A stretch of 64,000 nt of DNA, taken from assembly GCA_002011085.2 (NCBI GenBank), contig MTMB02000001.1, positions 229,820-293,819 on the forward strand. The letters are read 5' to 3'. This stretch comes from Candidatus Geothermarchaeum rappei. Its GTDB lineage: Archaea; Thermoproteota; Nitrososphaeria; Geothermarchaeales; JDFR-13. The notes beneath the pieces were generated by a model. That model ran no database searches and was not told the origin of the DNA. It saw only the letters and a program-made list of their open reading frames with translations. Positions 32,775-42,299 of this stretch are shown here, piece by piece. Within the stretch, counting starts at the first letter, position 1. Each line of letters starts with the position of its first letter. Made by a program: the position numbers and the translations under genes.

Positions 32775-33098
32775 ATGGAGCGTCTCTATCGTAACCTATA
32801 TCACTTGTCATGGGGATTCTCAATATTCTGGCTTGGCCTATCCATCATACTAAGCTACTATACTGGCTATAACGTTATAGGCCTCTTTCTACTGGGCCTA
32901 GGGCTATATGGCGTTGTGATTAGCCTCCTCCTACTCCTCTACCTTGGGAATAAATCATATATCCTATCCTTCTCAGCAAGCCTCATAGTATCAATATTAG
33001 GCGTCTCTGTCTCCCTAAACATATTTGAGTGGATACCTCTACTGGGCATACTCCTTATTATATCTGGTGTATCGGTCCTAGCCTACTACCTCATGTAA
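32775..33098 (+). CDS. Small four-helix membrane protein
   Basis: About 107 residues from the ATG at 32775, with four hydrophobic stretches and short polar loops, hence a small integral membrane protein. TTATTTAATAC about 25 bases upstream fits a leaderless start; the frame itself opens earlier at 32736. No family recognised. Confidence 0.45.
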   Translation: MERLYRNLYHLSWGFSIFWLGLSIILSYYTGYNVIGLFLLGLGLYGVVISLLLLLYLGNKSYILSFSASLIVSILGVSVSLNIFEWIPLLGILLIISGVSVLAYYLM

Positions 33099-33155
33099 CC
33101 CCCTTTATTCAAATCTTTATTAATATTGATTACTATCCAATAGTGGATTCTGGAC

Positions 33156-35780
33156 ATGATGGAGTATGCCACTAGGCGTGCAACGAGGGAAGAGATACTC
33201 AGGCTGTTGGATGAGGATGTCGCGTGGTGGTTTAGTAGATTTGATTCTCTAACTCCTCCTCAGGAATATGGCATCCTGCCGATTGCCGAGGGTAGGAACG
33301 TATTGATAACCGCCCCAACGGGCTCAGGTAAGACTCTAACCGCCTTCATATACATCATCAGCGAGTTGTTTAAACTCGCTAAAGAAGGTTCTCTGGATGA
33401 TAGGGTGTATGCTATATATGTATCGCCTCTCAGGGCCTTGAACAACGATATCTATAAGAACCTTATGGTTCCTTTAAACGAGATTAAGGAGCATATCCGT
33501 GGAAAAGGCCTAGAGTTTAAGGATATCCGTGTAGGTGTAAGGACTGGTGACACGACTCAGTCTGAGAGAAGCCGTATGCTTAGGAACCCTCCTCATATCC
33601 TTATTACGACTCCGGAGAGCCTCGCGCTGGTGATTACAGCGCCCAAGTTTAGGCTCCTCCTAAACAAGGTTAGGTGGGTGATTATAGACGAGATACATAG
33701 TCTCTGTGAGAATAAGAGAGGCTCACATCTATCCCTCAGCCTGGAGCGGCTGGTTGAGCTGGCTGAGAAGGAGTTTGTTAGAATCGGTTTATCCGCCACC
33801 ATCAACCCACTTGATGAGGTGGCCAAGTTCCTTGTGGGATATAATGATGACGGTACCCCTAGGGACTGTGTAATAGTCGATACACGTTTCCATAAGAAGA
33901 TGGATCTCAGGCTTAGAGCTCCTGTGGAGGACTTGATATACACGTCTTCAGACAGGCTCTCAGAGGCCCTATACCACTATCTATCGAGGGTCATTAGCAA
34001 GTATAGGACTACGCTCATCTTCACAAATACTAGAAGCGGTGCAGAGAGGGTTACATACCATCTTAAGAAACTGGGTTTTATAGATGCTGATGAGCTGGGT
34101 GTACACCACTCCTCCCTCTCCAGGGAGATCCGGTTCAGTATTGAGGATAAGCTTAAGAAGGGTGAGGTCAGGGGAATCGTTACAAGCACCTCGCTTGAAC
34201 TGGGTATAGATATTGGGTATATCGATGCAGTTGTCCAGGTAGGGTCTCCCAAGAGTATTAACCGTGGTCTCCAGAGGATTGGGAGGAGTGGGCATTCGAT
34301 GGACCGTGTCTCTAAAGGCTATTTCGTCGCCCTCGATTTGGATGACTTGATCGAGGATGGTGTATTGATTAAGGAGGCGTATAAAGGGCGTCTGGACACC
34401 ATCTCCATTCCAAAGGGACCCCTCGATGTATTGGCCCAGCATATTGTCGGCATGGCTCTAGTTAAGAAGTGGAGTATAGATGAGGCGTTTAAAGTCGTTA
34501 GGAGGGCTTATCCATTCAGGGACTTGGATGAGGAGAAGTTTCTCTCTGTATTGAGATACCTCTCTGGCAAGTACTATAACTTGGAGAAGTACCGGGTATA
34601 TGGGAAGATATGGCTGGATGAGGAGACTGGGTACTTCGGTAGACGCGGCCGTTACCTGAGGCCTATCTACTTTCAGAATATCGGTACCATACCCGATGAG
34701 GTCGCTATGATCGCCTATCATGGTAGGAGGAGAATAGGCTATTTGGAGGAGCCTTTTGTAGAGAACCTTGATCCAGGGGATATATTCGTGTTAGGAGGCG
34801 GAACCTACCGCTTCCTAGGCTGTAGCGGGAACAAGGTCTTTGTAGAGCCTGTCAAGGGGCTTAGGCCGACGGTGCCAAGCTGGATATCTGAGATGCTTCC
34901 CCTAACCTTCGACCTTGGTGAGGCGGTGGCGGGCTTCAGATACGATATATGGCGGCTTTTGAGGGATGGCCGTGAGGATGAGGCGAGGAAGTATATCGAG
35001 AAGGAGATGCGGGCTAATAAATGGGCAGTTGACAACATAATTAGGTACATCAAGATACAGGGTGAGTTCCTCGAGAAACTCGGTTTAGACACTTTCCACT
35101 CTAGGGAGAACTTGATTATAGAACAGTATATCGTTTATAATGAGAGGATGAGATATATAATATTCCACACGGTCTTCGGGAGGAGGGTTAACAATGTATT
35201 GGCCCGGGCATATGCATATGTAGCTAGAGACATCACTGGAACCTCTATTAGGATGCAGGTGGATGACAATAGCTTTGTACTAATGATACCACTTAGGGTA
35301 GAGCTGGATATCCAGTCTCTACTGGAGAAGGTTAAGTCTAAGAACCTGCGTAGCCTGGTCTCTGAGGCTGTCAAGAATAGTCAGCTTATATGGCGGATAT
35401 TCAGGCATGTAGCCAATAGGGCTTTCATGATACTCTCCCACTATAAGGGTAGGAAGACTAGTTTAACTAGGCAGCAGATAAACTCAGAGATCATCTATAA
35501 CGCGGTCAGGGATATACCTGGCTTCCCATTGGTGGAGGAGGCCATTAGGGAGATTATAGAGGATAAGATGGATGTCATCAGGGCCGAGGCCGTATTAAGG
35601 GATGTTGAGGAGGGTAGGAGGCGTTGGATAGTCCTCAGGGAATATGATCTACCGTCTCCATTTGCCCACGGCGTCCTACTCAGGGGTATGCAGGATGCTG
35701 TCTTGATGGAGGATAGAGTTAAGGTACTCCAGAATCTATATAATAGGATTAGGGAGCGTATAGAGGGGATAAGAGCGTGA
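33156..35780 (+). CDS. lhr: Lhr-type large helicase-related protein (ATP-dependent DNA helicase)
   Basis: Superfamily 2 helicase, 874 residues. Walker A TAPTGSGKT (near residue 53), VSPLRALNND, a DEIH box (IIDEIHSL), SATINP, then RecA2 motifs TNTRSGAE, STSLELGIDIG and QRIGRSGH. After this come the winged helix and the Lhr-core domain 4. Lhr-core proteins unwind DNA and RNA-DNA hybrids and take part in repair and replication restart. The next gene, sharing a 4-base overlap, is the usual Lhr-associated phosphoesterase. Confidence 0.9.
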   Translation: MMEYATRRATREEILRLLDEDVAWWFSRFDSLTPPQEYGILPIAEGRNVLITAPTGSGKTLTAFIYIISELFKLAKEGSLDDRVYAIYVSPLRALNNDIYKNLMVPLNEIKEHIRGKGLEFKDIRVGVRTGDTTQSERSRMLRNPPHILITTPESLALVITAPKFRLLLNKVRWVIIDEIHSLCENKRGSHLSLSLERLVELAEKEFVRIGLSATINPLDEVAKFLVGYNDDGTPRDCVIVDTRFHKKMDLRLRAPVEDLIYTSSDRLSEALYHYLSRVISKYRTTLIFTNTRSGAERVTYHLKKLGFIDADELGVHHSSLSREIRFSIEDKLKKGEVRGIVTSTSLELGIDIGYIDAVVQVGSPKSINRGLQRIGRSGHSMDRVSKGYFVALDLDDLIEDGVLIKEAYKGRLDTISIPKGPLDVLAQHIVGMALVKKWSIDEAFKVVRRAYPFRDLDEEKFLSVLRYLSGKYYNLEKYRVYGKIWLDEETGYFGRRGRYLRPIYFQNIGTIPDEVAMIAYHGRRRIGYLEEPFVENLDPGDIFVLGGGTYRFLGCSGNKVFVEPVKGLRPTVPSWISEMLPLTFDLGEAVAGFRYDIWRLLRDGREDEARKYIEKEMRANKWAVDNIIRYIKIQGEFLEKLGLDTFHSRENLIIEQYIVYNERMRYIIFHTVFGRRVNNVLARAYAYVARDITGTSIRMQVDDNSFVLMIPLRVELDIQSLLEKVKSKNLRSLVSEAVKNSQLIWRIFRHVANRAFMILSHYKGRKTSLTRQQINSEIIYNAVRDIPGFPLVEEAIREIIEDKMDVIRAEAVLRDVEEGRRRWIVLREYDLPSPFAHGVLLRGMQDAVLMEDRVKVLQNLYNRIRERIEGIRA

Positions 35781-36520
35781 TACACCTATATAAAGACCTA
35801 TACATTGCTGATCCGTGGCCAGCTGCATATCTCAAGGATATCGATGCAATGATATTCGCAGATCTACATCTGGGTATGGAGGGAGTCCTGAGTGAGGAGG
35901 GCATCTTCCTACCTAGGAGCTTCAGTAAATCCACGATAGACATTATATTTAGATCGGTATCTAGCGTCGAGCCATCGATGGTTATATTTAATGGGGATAT
36001 TAAACATGGCTTCGGCTTATTAAACACCTCTGAATGGGCTGTATTAAGAGAGTTCTTCAGCGGGCTTAGTCAGATGAAGCTGGATATCCTAGTGATTAGG
36101 GGTAACCACGATAATTACCTTGGGGTGCTCCTCGATAAATATGGGATACCCTTTGAAAAGAGATGGGATCATACTATCTATACCATTATGCATGGGCATG
36201 AATCCATGTCTTGGGACGAGCTTGGGGAGGTCGTTATCATCGGCCATGAGCATCCATCAGTCACCTTGAGGGATGAAGTGGGTGTAAAGTTCAAGTTCAA
36301 ATGCTTTATGTGGGGGGAGTATAAAGGACATAAGATACTCGTCCTCCCCTCAGTAGGTGAATTGGCAACCGGCTCAACAATCTCCCTATATTCAGAGGAG
36401 GATATACTGTCGCCATTGCTTAGGAATGTGAATATGTCTGGATTCAAGCCATATGCTGTGGTCCCGGGTGAAATAGTCCAGGAACTCCCTCCACTAGGCG
36501 ATTTAGAGAGGCTATTATAG
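35777..36520 (+). CDS. Lhr-associated metallophosphoesterase
   Basis: Calcineurin-like phosphoesterase (COG1407 type). Metal-binding motifs: FADLHLGMEG near residue 28, GDIKHGF, RGNHDNYL and HGHE plus GHEHPS. 247 residues, usual size. GTG start overlaps the last four bases of lhr, a conserved arrangement in archaea that links it to DNA metabolism. Substrate unproved; nuclease or phosphatase both possible. Confidence 0.85.
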   Translation: MIHLYKDLYIADPWPAAYLKDIDAMIFADLHLGMEGVLSEEGIFLPRSFSKSTIDIIFRSVSSVEPSMVIFNGDIKHGFGLLNTSEWAVLREFFSGLSQMKLDILVIRGNHDNYLGVLLDKYGIPFEKRWDHTIYTIMHGHESMSWDELGEVVIIGHEHPSVTLRDEVGVKFKFKCFMWGEYKGHKILVLPSVGELATGSTISLYSEEDILSPLLRNVNMSGFKPYAVVPGEIVQELPPLGDLERLL

Positions 36521-36645
36521 TTCTTATTAGGTATGTACCTAAGTTATTTTTAGGCTTTTACTTATAGTTTTATATAACCCCCCGATTTTATATTTATGAT
36601 TAAATCCAAGATTAATATACCCCCTGGATATTATGGTGTGTTGAT

Positions 36646-37683
36646 ATGAAACCAGATAAGAAAGTAGGGATATATGGATACGGTGCATACGTGCCACGGT
36701 ATCTAATCGAGAACTCCTCTATAGCCGGTGTCTGGGGTAAACTGGCTACGCCGATTAAGAGTAAAAGCTTCCCCTCTATCGATGAGGATAGCCTTACAAT
36801 AGCTTATGAGGCGGCTAGAATAGCGATAGAATCGTCTAAGGCGCCGAGGGATAGGATTAGAGCCGTCTTCATCGGCTCCGAATCCAAGCCATATGCCGTT
36901 AAACCAAGTGGCACTGTGCTGGTGGACGCCCTTGGACTAAGTAACAAGATATTGTCAGCCGACTTTGAGTTCGCATGTAAGGCTGGAACCGAGGCTATTC
37001 AAGCGGTCTCTGGCCTCGTAGCTTCGGGCATGATCGACATGGGATTAGCTATTGGTACAGACACGTCTCAGGGACGGCCTGGCGACGAGCTTGAGTATAC
37101 CGCCGCCGCTGGTGGAGCAGCCTTTATATTATCTAGGGTTTCTGAGGGTGTTATTGCTGAAATAGAGGCTTCCCACTCCTATGTAACTGATACACCGGAT
37201 TTCTGGAGGAGGAGTGAGGAGAAGTATCCAAGGCACTTATATAGATTCACAGGTGAACCCGCATATTTTCATCACATAACTTCCTCTGTAACACAGTTTA
37301 TGGAGGAATATGGGTATAAGCCGAGCGACTTTAAATACGCGATCTTCCACCAGCCAAACGCCAAGTTCCCTCAGCGGGTTGCCAAGATCCTAGGGTTTAC
37401 TAGGGAGCAGATAATGCCTGGATTATTATCACCGATTATTGGAAACACATATTCTGGGGCTACGCTAGTAGGCTTGTCGAATGTTCTAGACGAGGCCCAG
37501 CCAGATGACTTGATACTCCTCGGCTCCTTCGGCTCTGGAGCCGGTAGCGATACATTCGTATTTAGAGTTACTGACTTGATTGAGGAGCGTAGGGCTAGGC
37601 CTCCTCTCAAGAGCTTTCTGAAGAGGATGGTGACTAGGGACTACTCGACCTATGTTAGGTATAGGGGCAAGATAGATATGTGA
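36646..37683 (+). CDS. Hydroxymethylglutaryl-CoA synthase
   Basis: Condenses acetyl-CoA and acetoacetyl-CoA for the mevalonate route to archaeal isoprenoid lipids. The catalytic Cys is in EFACKAGTEA, the Glu in GSESKPYAVKPS, and the His in IFHQPNAKFP; 345 residues as in archaeal enzymes. First gene of a three-gene operon with the thiolase-like and DUF35 genes (12-base gap, then overlap), the layout of the archaeal thiolase/HMGCS/DUF35 complex, in which the unstable thiolase product is passed directly on. Confidence 0.9.
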   Translation: MKPDKKVGIYGYGAYVPRYLIENSSIAGVWGKLATPIKSKSFPSIDEDSLTIAYEAARIAIESSKAPRDRIRAVFIGSESKPYAVKPSGTVLVDALGLSNKILSADFEFACKAGTEAIQAVSGLVASGMIDMGLAIGTDTSQGRPGDELEYTAAAGGAAFILSRVSEGVIAEIEASHSYVTDTPDFWRRSEEKYPRHLYRFTGEPAYFHHITSSVTQFMEEYGYKPSDFKYAIFHQPNAKFPQRVAKILGFTREQIMPGLLSPIIGNTYSGATLVGLSNVLDEAQPDDLILLGSFGSGAGSDTFVFRVTDLIEERRARPPLKSFLKRMVTRDYSTYVRYRGKIDM

Positions 37684-37695
37684 GGTGAATAAAGC

Positions 37696-38847
37696 ATGGC
37701 TACACCCGTTATAGTAGGATATGGTCTTACGAAGATAGGTGAGCATTGGAGGAAGGACCTGGTTAGTCTTGGATACGATGCTGCTAGAGAAGCGTTGTCC
37801 AAGGCTAAGAATCCTGATATTGACGCTATCTATGTGGGGAACATGCTTGGCATGGCTCTTGATCTCCAGGGGAATCTAGGTGGGTATCTGGCTGACGAGC
37901 TTGGATACCGGGGTGTACCTGCCCTAAGGATAGAGGCGTCAGGCGCCTCGGGAGCATATTCTATTGCGGAGGCTGCGATGGCTATTAAATCAGGGTTATA
38001 TGATTTTGTTTTGGCCGGTGGCGTCGAGAAGATGTCCGACTCCCTACCCAGTGAAGTCTATTATGCCCTGAACTTCTCTGAAGATATGTATATAATGAAC
38101 TCCACTGGATTGACAAACGCGGGTTTAAACGCGATCTTGATGAGGCTTTATATGGAGCGTTATAATGTGGCTAAGGAGAAGATAACATACCTGGCGGTTC
38201 AGGATCATGAGAATGCTCAGTATGCTCCCCATGCACAGTTTAGGAGGCCGATTACACTTGAATTGGCTATGTCATCCATAACTCTAGCTGACCCAATAAA
38301 CTTATTCGACGCCAGTCCAATTGGAGATGGAGCCGCTTTTGTAGTAATGGCCTCAAGGGAGAAGGCTGAGGATCTAGGCCTTGACTATGTTGAGGTCTCT
38401 GGAATAGGGATATCGACAAATGTCTATTCAATAGTCGAGAGGGATGATCCACTGTGGTTTACAGCAAGTAACAAGGCGTTTTCATCGGCGTTGGAGATGG
38501 CTGGAGCCTCTAAAGACGATGTTGATTTCCTTGAGATACATGATGAGTATACAATTATGGGTGTGTTAGCTCTAGAATCCCTTGGATTCTCATCTAAGGG
38601 CTTTGGTGCAGAGGATGTCTGGAGCCGTAAATACTCGCTGAAGGGCGAGACCCCAATAAATACATTTGGTGGGTTGAAGGCTAGGGGTAACCCCGTTGGT
38701 GCTACAGGTGCTTATCAGGTATGTGAGGCATTTATGCAGCTAACTGGGGAGACGGGTGAAAATAAGGTGGAGAACGCTAAAATAGGTGTTGTCCATAGCA
38801 TGGGTGGCGTGGATAATACCTCGGTTGTATTGGTTTTGAGGAGGTGA
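37696..38847 (+). CDS. Thiolase-like protein lacking the nucleophilic cysteine
   Basis: Thiolase fold of SCP2/archaeal acetoacetyl-CoA thiolase type. At the nucleophile position, normally EAxCASG, the sequence is EASGASGA: the Cys is Gly (codon GGC). The later His of GHPxG is Asn (GNPVGATG), while EIHDEYT and VHSMGG keep the family frame. These changes suggest no ordinary thiolysis or Claisen activity. 383 residues. It lies in the HMGCS/DUF35 operon where the active thiolase normally sits, so it may be structural, work on another acyl-CoA, or the true thiolase may lie elsewhere. Confidence 0.8.
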   Translation: MATPVIVGYGLTKIGEHWRKDLVSLGYDAAREALSKAKNPDIDAIYVGNMLGMALDLQGNLGGYLADELGYRGVPALRIEASGASGAYSIAEAAMAIKSGLYDFVLAGGVEKMSDSLPSEVYYALNFSEDMYIMNSTGLTNAGLNAILMRLYMERYNVAKEKITYLAVQDHENAQYAPHAQFRRPITLELAMSSITLADPINLFDASPIGDGAAFVVMASREKAEDLGLDYVEVSGIGISTNVYSIVERDDPLWFTASNKAFSSALEMAGASKDDVDFLEIHDEYTIMGVLALESLGFSSKGFGAEDVWSRKYSLKGETPINTFGGLKARGNPVGATGAYQVCEAFMQLTGETGENKVENAKIGVVHSMGGVDNTSVVLVLRR

Positions 38848-38852
38848 GTGGT

Positions 38853-39248
38853 GTGACGGAGATTAGTGATTGGAGGAAGCGTATTGAGAGGTATAGGTTT
38901 CAGGGATCAGAATGTGTAAAATGTGGCGCTAGATACTATCCCAGTAGGATCAAATGTATTAAATGTGGTTCTGAGGAGATGAGGGATGTAGAGCTCCCCA
39001 GGAGGGGGCGTGTAGTCTCCTACACAGTCATCTATAACCCACCTAAGAAATTCAGTAAATATGCTCCTTATGCAGTGGCCCTCATCGAGCTCGTGGATGG
39101 AACCAGAGTTCTAGGCCAGTTAACCGACGTCGACTTTGATAAGATCAGGGTTGGTATGGAGGTGGAGGCGACGTTCAGGAAGCTCTATGAATATGGTGAG
39201 GACGGCCACATAGTTTATGGAACCAAGTTTAGGCCAGTCGTCTCATAA
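38853..39248 (+). CDS. DUF35 OB-fold zinc-ribbon protein
   Basis: Bridge subunit of the archaeal thiolase/HMG-CoA synthase complex; binds CoA through its OB fold. Zinc ribbon CVKCG/CIKCG near the N-terminus, then GRVVSYTVIYNPP and ALIELVDGTRVLGQLTD of the OB fold. About 131 residues. GTG at 38853 has GGAGGTGA five bases upstream; the frame also allows GTG 38844, which would overlap the thiolase stop by 4 bases. Confidence 0.9.
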   Translation: MTEISDWRKRIERYRFQGSECVKCGARYYPSRIKCIKCGSEEMRDVELPRRGRVVSYTVIYNPPKKFSKYAPYAVALIELVDGTRVLGQLTDVDFDKIRVGMEVEATFRKLYEYGEDGHIVYGTKFRPVVS

Positions 39249-39779
39249 ATTTTCTTTTGCAAACGTCCTCAGTACCCACCTAATTTTTCCAAGTAGGTCA
39301 CGCCTGCGCTGCTCATCACCATAGTCGATGAACTCAACCTGGGTTAGGAAGCCGCCTTCCTCGTCTATCGTATAGATAAACCTCTTCTTAGGATCTATCT
39401 TACCCTCCTGCTCAAGCCTTAGATCCTCCTCAAAATACTTGTCCAGCTCCCTCTTCAGATAATTAACAAGCTTATGATCTATAGGGAGCTTAAGCTCTGG
39501 AGATATGTCTATCACCACCTTATGCTCATAGATATTTATCCATGCATATTCCTTCCCATTCCATACGAAGAATCTCTCCCTTCTAACCGGCCTCTCCTCC
39601 AGCTTCTCCACTTCCTCCATCACATCTATAGCGGGTTTGAAGCTTTCTCCCTCAATCAACCTATCTAAAACCCTAATCATATTCCTCAAGTCCTCTATCT
39701 CCTTCTCCAACTCCTCGATTCTACTAGCCAATTTCTCCCTAAGCTCTACAAGCCTCTCAAGATTAAATTCACTAGCCAT
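39243..39779 (-). CDS. Coiled-coil protein of unknown function
   Basis: 178 residues. Residues about 5-50 form a heptad-like coiled coil (LVELREKLASRIEELEKEIEDL), followed by a globular alpha/beta half with RFFVWNGKEYAWINIYEHKV. Strongly charged, no membrane helix or motif I recognise. It ends 6 bases inside the DUF35 gene on the opposite strand (tail-to-tail). A structural or adaptor role is guesswork. Confidence 0.5.
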   Translation of the reverse strand: MASEFNLERLVELREKLASRIEELEKEIEDLRNMIRVLDRLIEGESFKPAIDVMEEVEKLEERPVRRERFFVWNGKEYAWINIYEHKVVIDISPELKLPIDHKLVNYLKRELDKYFEEDLRLEQEGKIDPKKRFIYTIDEEGGFLTQVEFIDYGDEQRRRDLLGKIRWVLRTFAKENL

Positions 39780-39893
39780 GGCTATTAGTCACCCAATCCA
39801 TATATCCATAAATATAGTAGTAGAACCTGTATATCACTTTATAAGGGATATAGAAAACAGCTGAAAAAATAGGAGAATATGGGTGTATAGCCC

Positions 39894-41207
39894 CTAGATC
39901 TTGTCTAGGAACTCGGTTATAACCTCTCTAAGCCTACCTGTATAGTCATCTAATTCGTAGGAGATATGTATAATCGGCTTCTCTATATTGAGGTATCTCT
40001 CCAGCATTGTGGGCGTGGCTGATACAACGTAATCTGCATCAGATGAGTTTATTATCTGCTCCAGCTCCCTCATCTGCTCCCTACTATATCCAAGTGCTGG
40101 GAGAACATCCTTTAAGTGAGTGTATTTCTTAAAGGCCTCCTTTACAGTACCCACTAGATATGGCCTTGGATCAATGATCTCCGCCTCATGCTCCTTAGCA
40201 TATAGATATGCGGCTCCAAAAGGCATCTCCCCATGGGTCACTGTCGGACCATCTTCTATGACAAGGACCTTCCTTCCAGATATGTCTATGTCTTTATTCG
40301 GTTTCAGAACTATACCCGCTTTTATGATCAAGGCCCTGTTATTGATATCCCTCGCTTTTTCAATCGCCTTCCTAACATCCTCCTCAGGGGCGGTATTCAC
40401 TTTTGTAACTACTATTACATCCGCTGAGCGTACATTCATCTCCCCTGGATAGTAGGTGTCTATATGCCTCCATCTATATGGGTCGACGACCGTGATGAAG
40501 AGATCTGGCTTTATGAATGGATAGTCGTTGTTACCGCCATCCCATAATATCACGTCGCTATCCTTCTCAGCCTCCCTAAGCACCAGCTCATAATCCACTC
40601 CACTATATACTGTGAAGCCGTTTACTATATGAGGCTCATAATCCTCTCTCTCTTCGATAGTAACATCATACTTGTCAAGATCCTCTAGAGTCTCAAACTT
40701 CATTACACGCTGCTTAACCAAGTCTCCATATGGCATTGGATGCCTTATCACACCCGCTTTATACCCTCTTTCCTTGATCTCCCTAGCGATATACCTGGAT
40801 GTAGGGCTCTTACCGGCCCCTGTCCTCATGGCTACAACAGCTACAACCGGCTTCTCAGACTTTATCATCGTGTCTTCGGCGCCAAGTAAATGGAAGGAGG
40901 CCCCGCAACTGTTTACTAGGGAGGCCCTATTCATGACATATACATGAGATACGTCGCTGTAGGAGAAGAATACGTCCTGGACTCCATATTTCTCTATAAG
41001 CTCTGGAAGCATCTCCTCTGGATATATCGGTATGCCTTCTGGATACCTTGAGCCGGCTAATTCAGGGGGATACCTCCTATTCTCTATGAATGGTATCTGG
41101 GTTGCAGTGAATGCAACCACCTCATAATCAGGGTTGTTCCTGAAGAATACGTTAAAGTTGTGGAAGTCTCTACCCGCTGCACCCATTATAATTGCTTTCC
41201 TAGGCAT
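39894..41207 (-). CDS. Cyclic 2,3-diphosphoglycerate synthetase-like GTPase
   Basis: Predicted P-loop protein of the COG2403/cDPGS type. An N-terminal Rossmann-like part (PRKAIIMGAAGRDFHNFNV), then a P-loop AMRTGAGKSPTSR near residue 155, WDGGNNDYPF near 250, VVTKVNT near 290 and a C-terminal region. Related enzymes make the thermoprotectant cyclic 2,3-diphosphoglycerate, but many family members in archaea have no proved product. ATG at 41207 follows GGTGG; the frame extends further to 41276. Monocistronic. Confidence 0.7.
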   Translation of the reverse strand: MPRKAIIMGAAGRDFHNFNVFFRNNPDYEVVAFTATQIPFIENRRYPPELAGSRYPEGIPIYPEEMLPELIEKYGVQDVFFSYSDVSHVYVMNRASLVNSCGASFHLLGAEDTMIKSEKPVVAVVAMRTGAGKSPTSRYIAREIKERGYKAGVIRHPMPYGDLVKQRVMKFETLEDLDKYDVTIEEREDYEPHIVNGFTVYSGVDYELVLREAEKDSDVILWDGGNNDYPFIKPDLFITVVDPYRWRHIDTYYPGEMNVRSADVIVVTKVNTAPEEDVRKAIEKARDINNRALIIKAGIVLKPNKDIDISGRKVLVIEDGPTVTHGEMPFGAAYLYAKEHEAEIIDPRPYLVGTVKEAFKKYTHLKDVLPALGYSREQMRELEQIINSSDADYVVSATPTMLERYLNIEKPIIHISYELDDYTGRLREVITEFLDKI

Positions 41208-41249
41208 GCCTACCACCTGGATAAATAATTTCCCCGAGATTCTATTTAA

Positions 41250-41263
41250 GTTATAATTATAAC
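41250..41263. promoter_or_regulatory. Perfect 14-bp palindrome upstream of the cDPGS-like gene
   Basis: GTTATAATTATAAC reads the same on both strands and lies 43 bases upstream of the start at 41207, overlapping a TATA-like AACTTAAATAG region. It may be an operator or simply an AT-rich promoter. Confidence 0.3.
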
Positions 41264-41341
41264 AAAAACTATACAAATATGTTATGGATGTAACAATAGT
41301 GAGATGAATTAATGGGGGTGGAAAAGTAAAAGAATTAAATT

Positions 41342-41376
41342 AGAAAAAGGAAAAAATCCCCCTCGTCTCTTGGGGT
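41342..41376 (-). terminator. Terminator of the alba gene
   Basis: On the minus strand a CCCC...GGGG stem is followed by TTTTTT and TTTTT, about 15 bases after the alba stop. This fits intrinsic termination. Confidence 0.55.
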
Positions 41377-41390
41377 TCTTAGTGGGTTGT

Positions 41391-41672
41391 TTACTCCTTG
41401 GCCTCGAGAGCGATCTCGATGGTGGAAACCTTGCGTACGTTAGGCTCTTCACCGACGTCCTCTGTGTCGATCTTGCACTCGACGATCTCAACCTTGTTCT
41501 CTAGGAGCCTCCTCTTAACGATCTCGGCTACGTCAACAGCCTTGGAGATCGCCTTGCCCCTGGCCTTTAGAACGACCTTCTTTGCACCAGCGTCGAACTG
41601 TAGAAGCACTGCTAGAACATAGTTCATTACGGACTTTCTACCGACGAAAATAACGTTTCCCTGTTCACTCAT
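41391..41672 (-). CDS. alba: Chromatin protein Alba
   Basis: Abundant archaeal DNA/RNA-binding protein that shapes chromatin. Begins with GNVIFVGRKSVMNYVLAV (family signature, with the acetylatable Lys region near residue 14), KVVLKARGKAISKAVDVAEI in the middle and STIEIALE at the end. About 93 residues, usual length. ATG at 41672 has GGTGAT upstream, while the frame allows 41681. Monocistronic with a strong terminator. The AcuC-like deacetylase at 26.7 kb could in principle act on it. Confidence 0.95.
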   Translation of the reverse strand: MSEQGNVIFVGRKSVMNYVLAVLLQFDAGAKKVVLKARGKAISKAVDVAEIVKRRLLENKVEIVECKIDTEDVGEEPNVRKVSTIEIALEAKE

Positions 41673-41825
41673 TGGTATCACCTACATTGTTATTAAGTAT
41701 TAGTGATAAAACTATTAATAAATAAAATTCTGTATATATATCATATCAAATTGATTTAAATTTGTAGCATTTATTTATTCCAAAAATGATTAGCGGTATA
41801 ATCATTTTTCCAATATTTGAATTTT

Positions 41826-42125
41826 TTACAAATCGACTATCAAGTCCTCTTTCTCCGCCTCTACAAGCCACTTGACTGGTATAGGTGGATAATCCTCTTT
41901 AAACGCCAGCTTCCTCTTTATTGAGAGGGGTAGAATACCCTCCTCCAACTCCTTCTTAGCGATCTCTATTGAGGACATCTGCTTATCAACTTCTATAAAG
42001 GGTAAGGCTCCATAGTCAATCTGAACTGCTCTAACACCGATTATCCTGGCTCTCTCAAAGATCGTTAGCCTGGGTGGACCGATTGGGATTAACTCTTTAT
42101 ATTTAATCTTCTTCTTTTTAGGCAA
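41826..42125 (-). CDS. rpoK: DNA-directed RNA polymerase subunit K (omega-like)
   Basis: Assembly subunit of archaeal RNA polymerase, related to bacterial omega and eukaryotic Rpb6. Core motif PPRLTIFERARIIGVRAVQI (near residue 18), then a IEIAKKELEEGILPLSIKRKL region. 99 residues with a short C-terminal extension typical of crenarchaeal RpoK. Monocistronic; next to Alba. Confidence 0.9.
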   Translation of the reverse strand: MPKKKKIKYKELIPIGPPRLTIFERARIIGVRAVQIDYGALPFIEVDKQMSSIEIAKKELEEGILPLSIKRKLAFKEDYPPIPVKWLVEAEKEDLIVDL

Positions 42126-42299
42126 TTTTACTCACACCTTCTCATATTGCTATTATATCATGTATTTATAAATCTATAGTTTTTGGATTATCCGTGGTGA
42201 TATAAATATCTTAATTATAATTTATCCATATCCATGGCGCCACATTTATATTCTTTACTAGCATTACCACCCATTATTTATTATTGGAGGCTGGTATAC

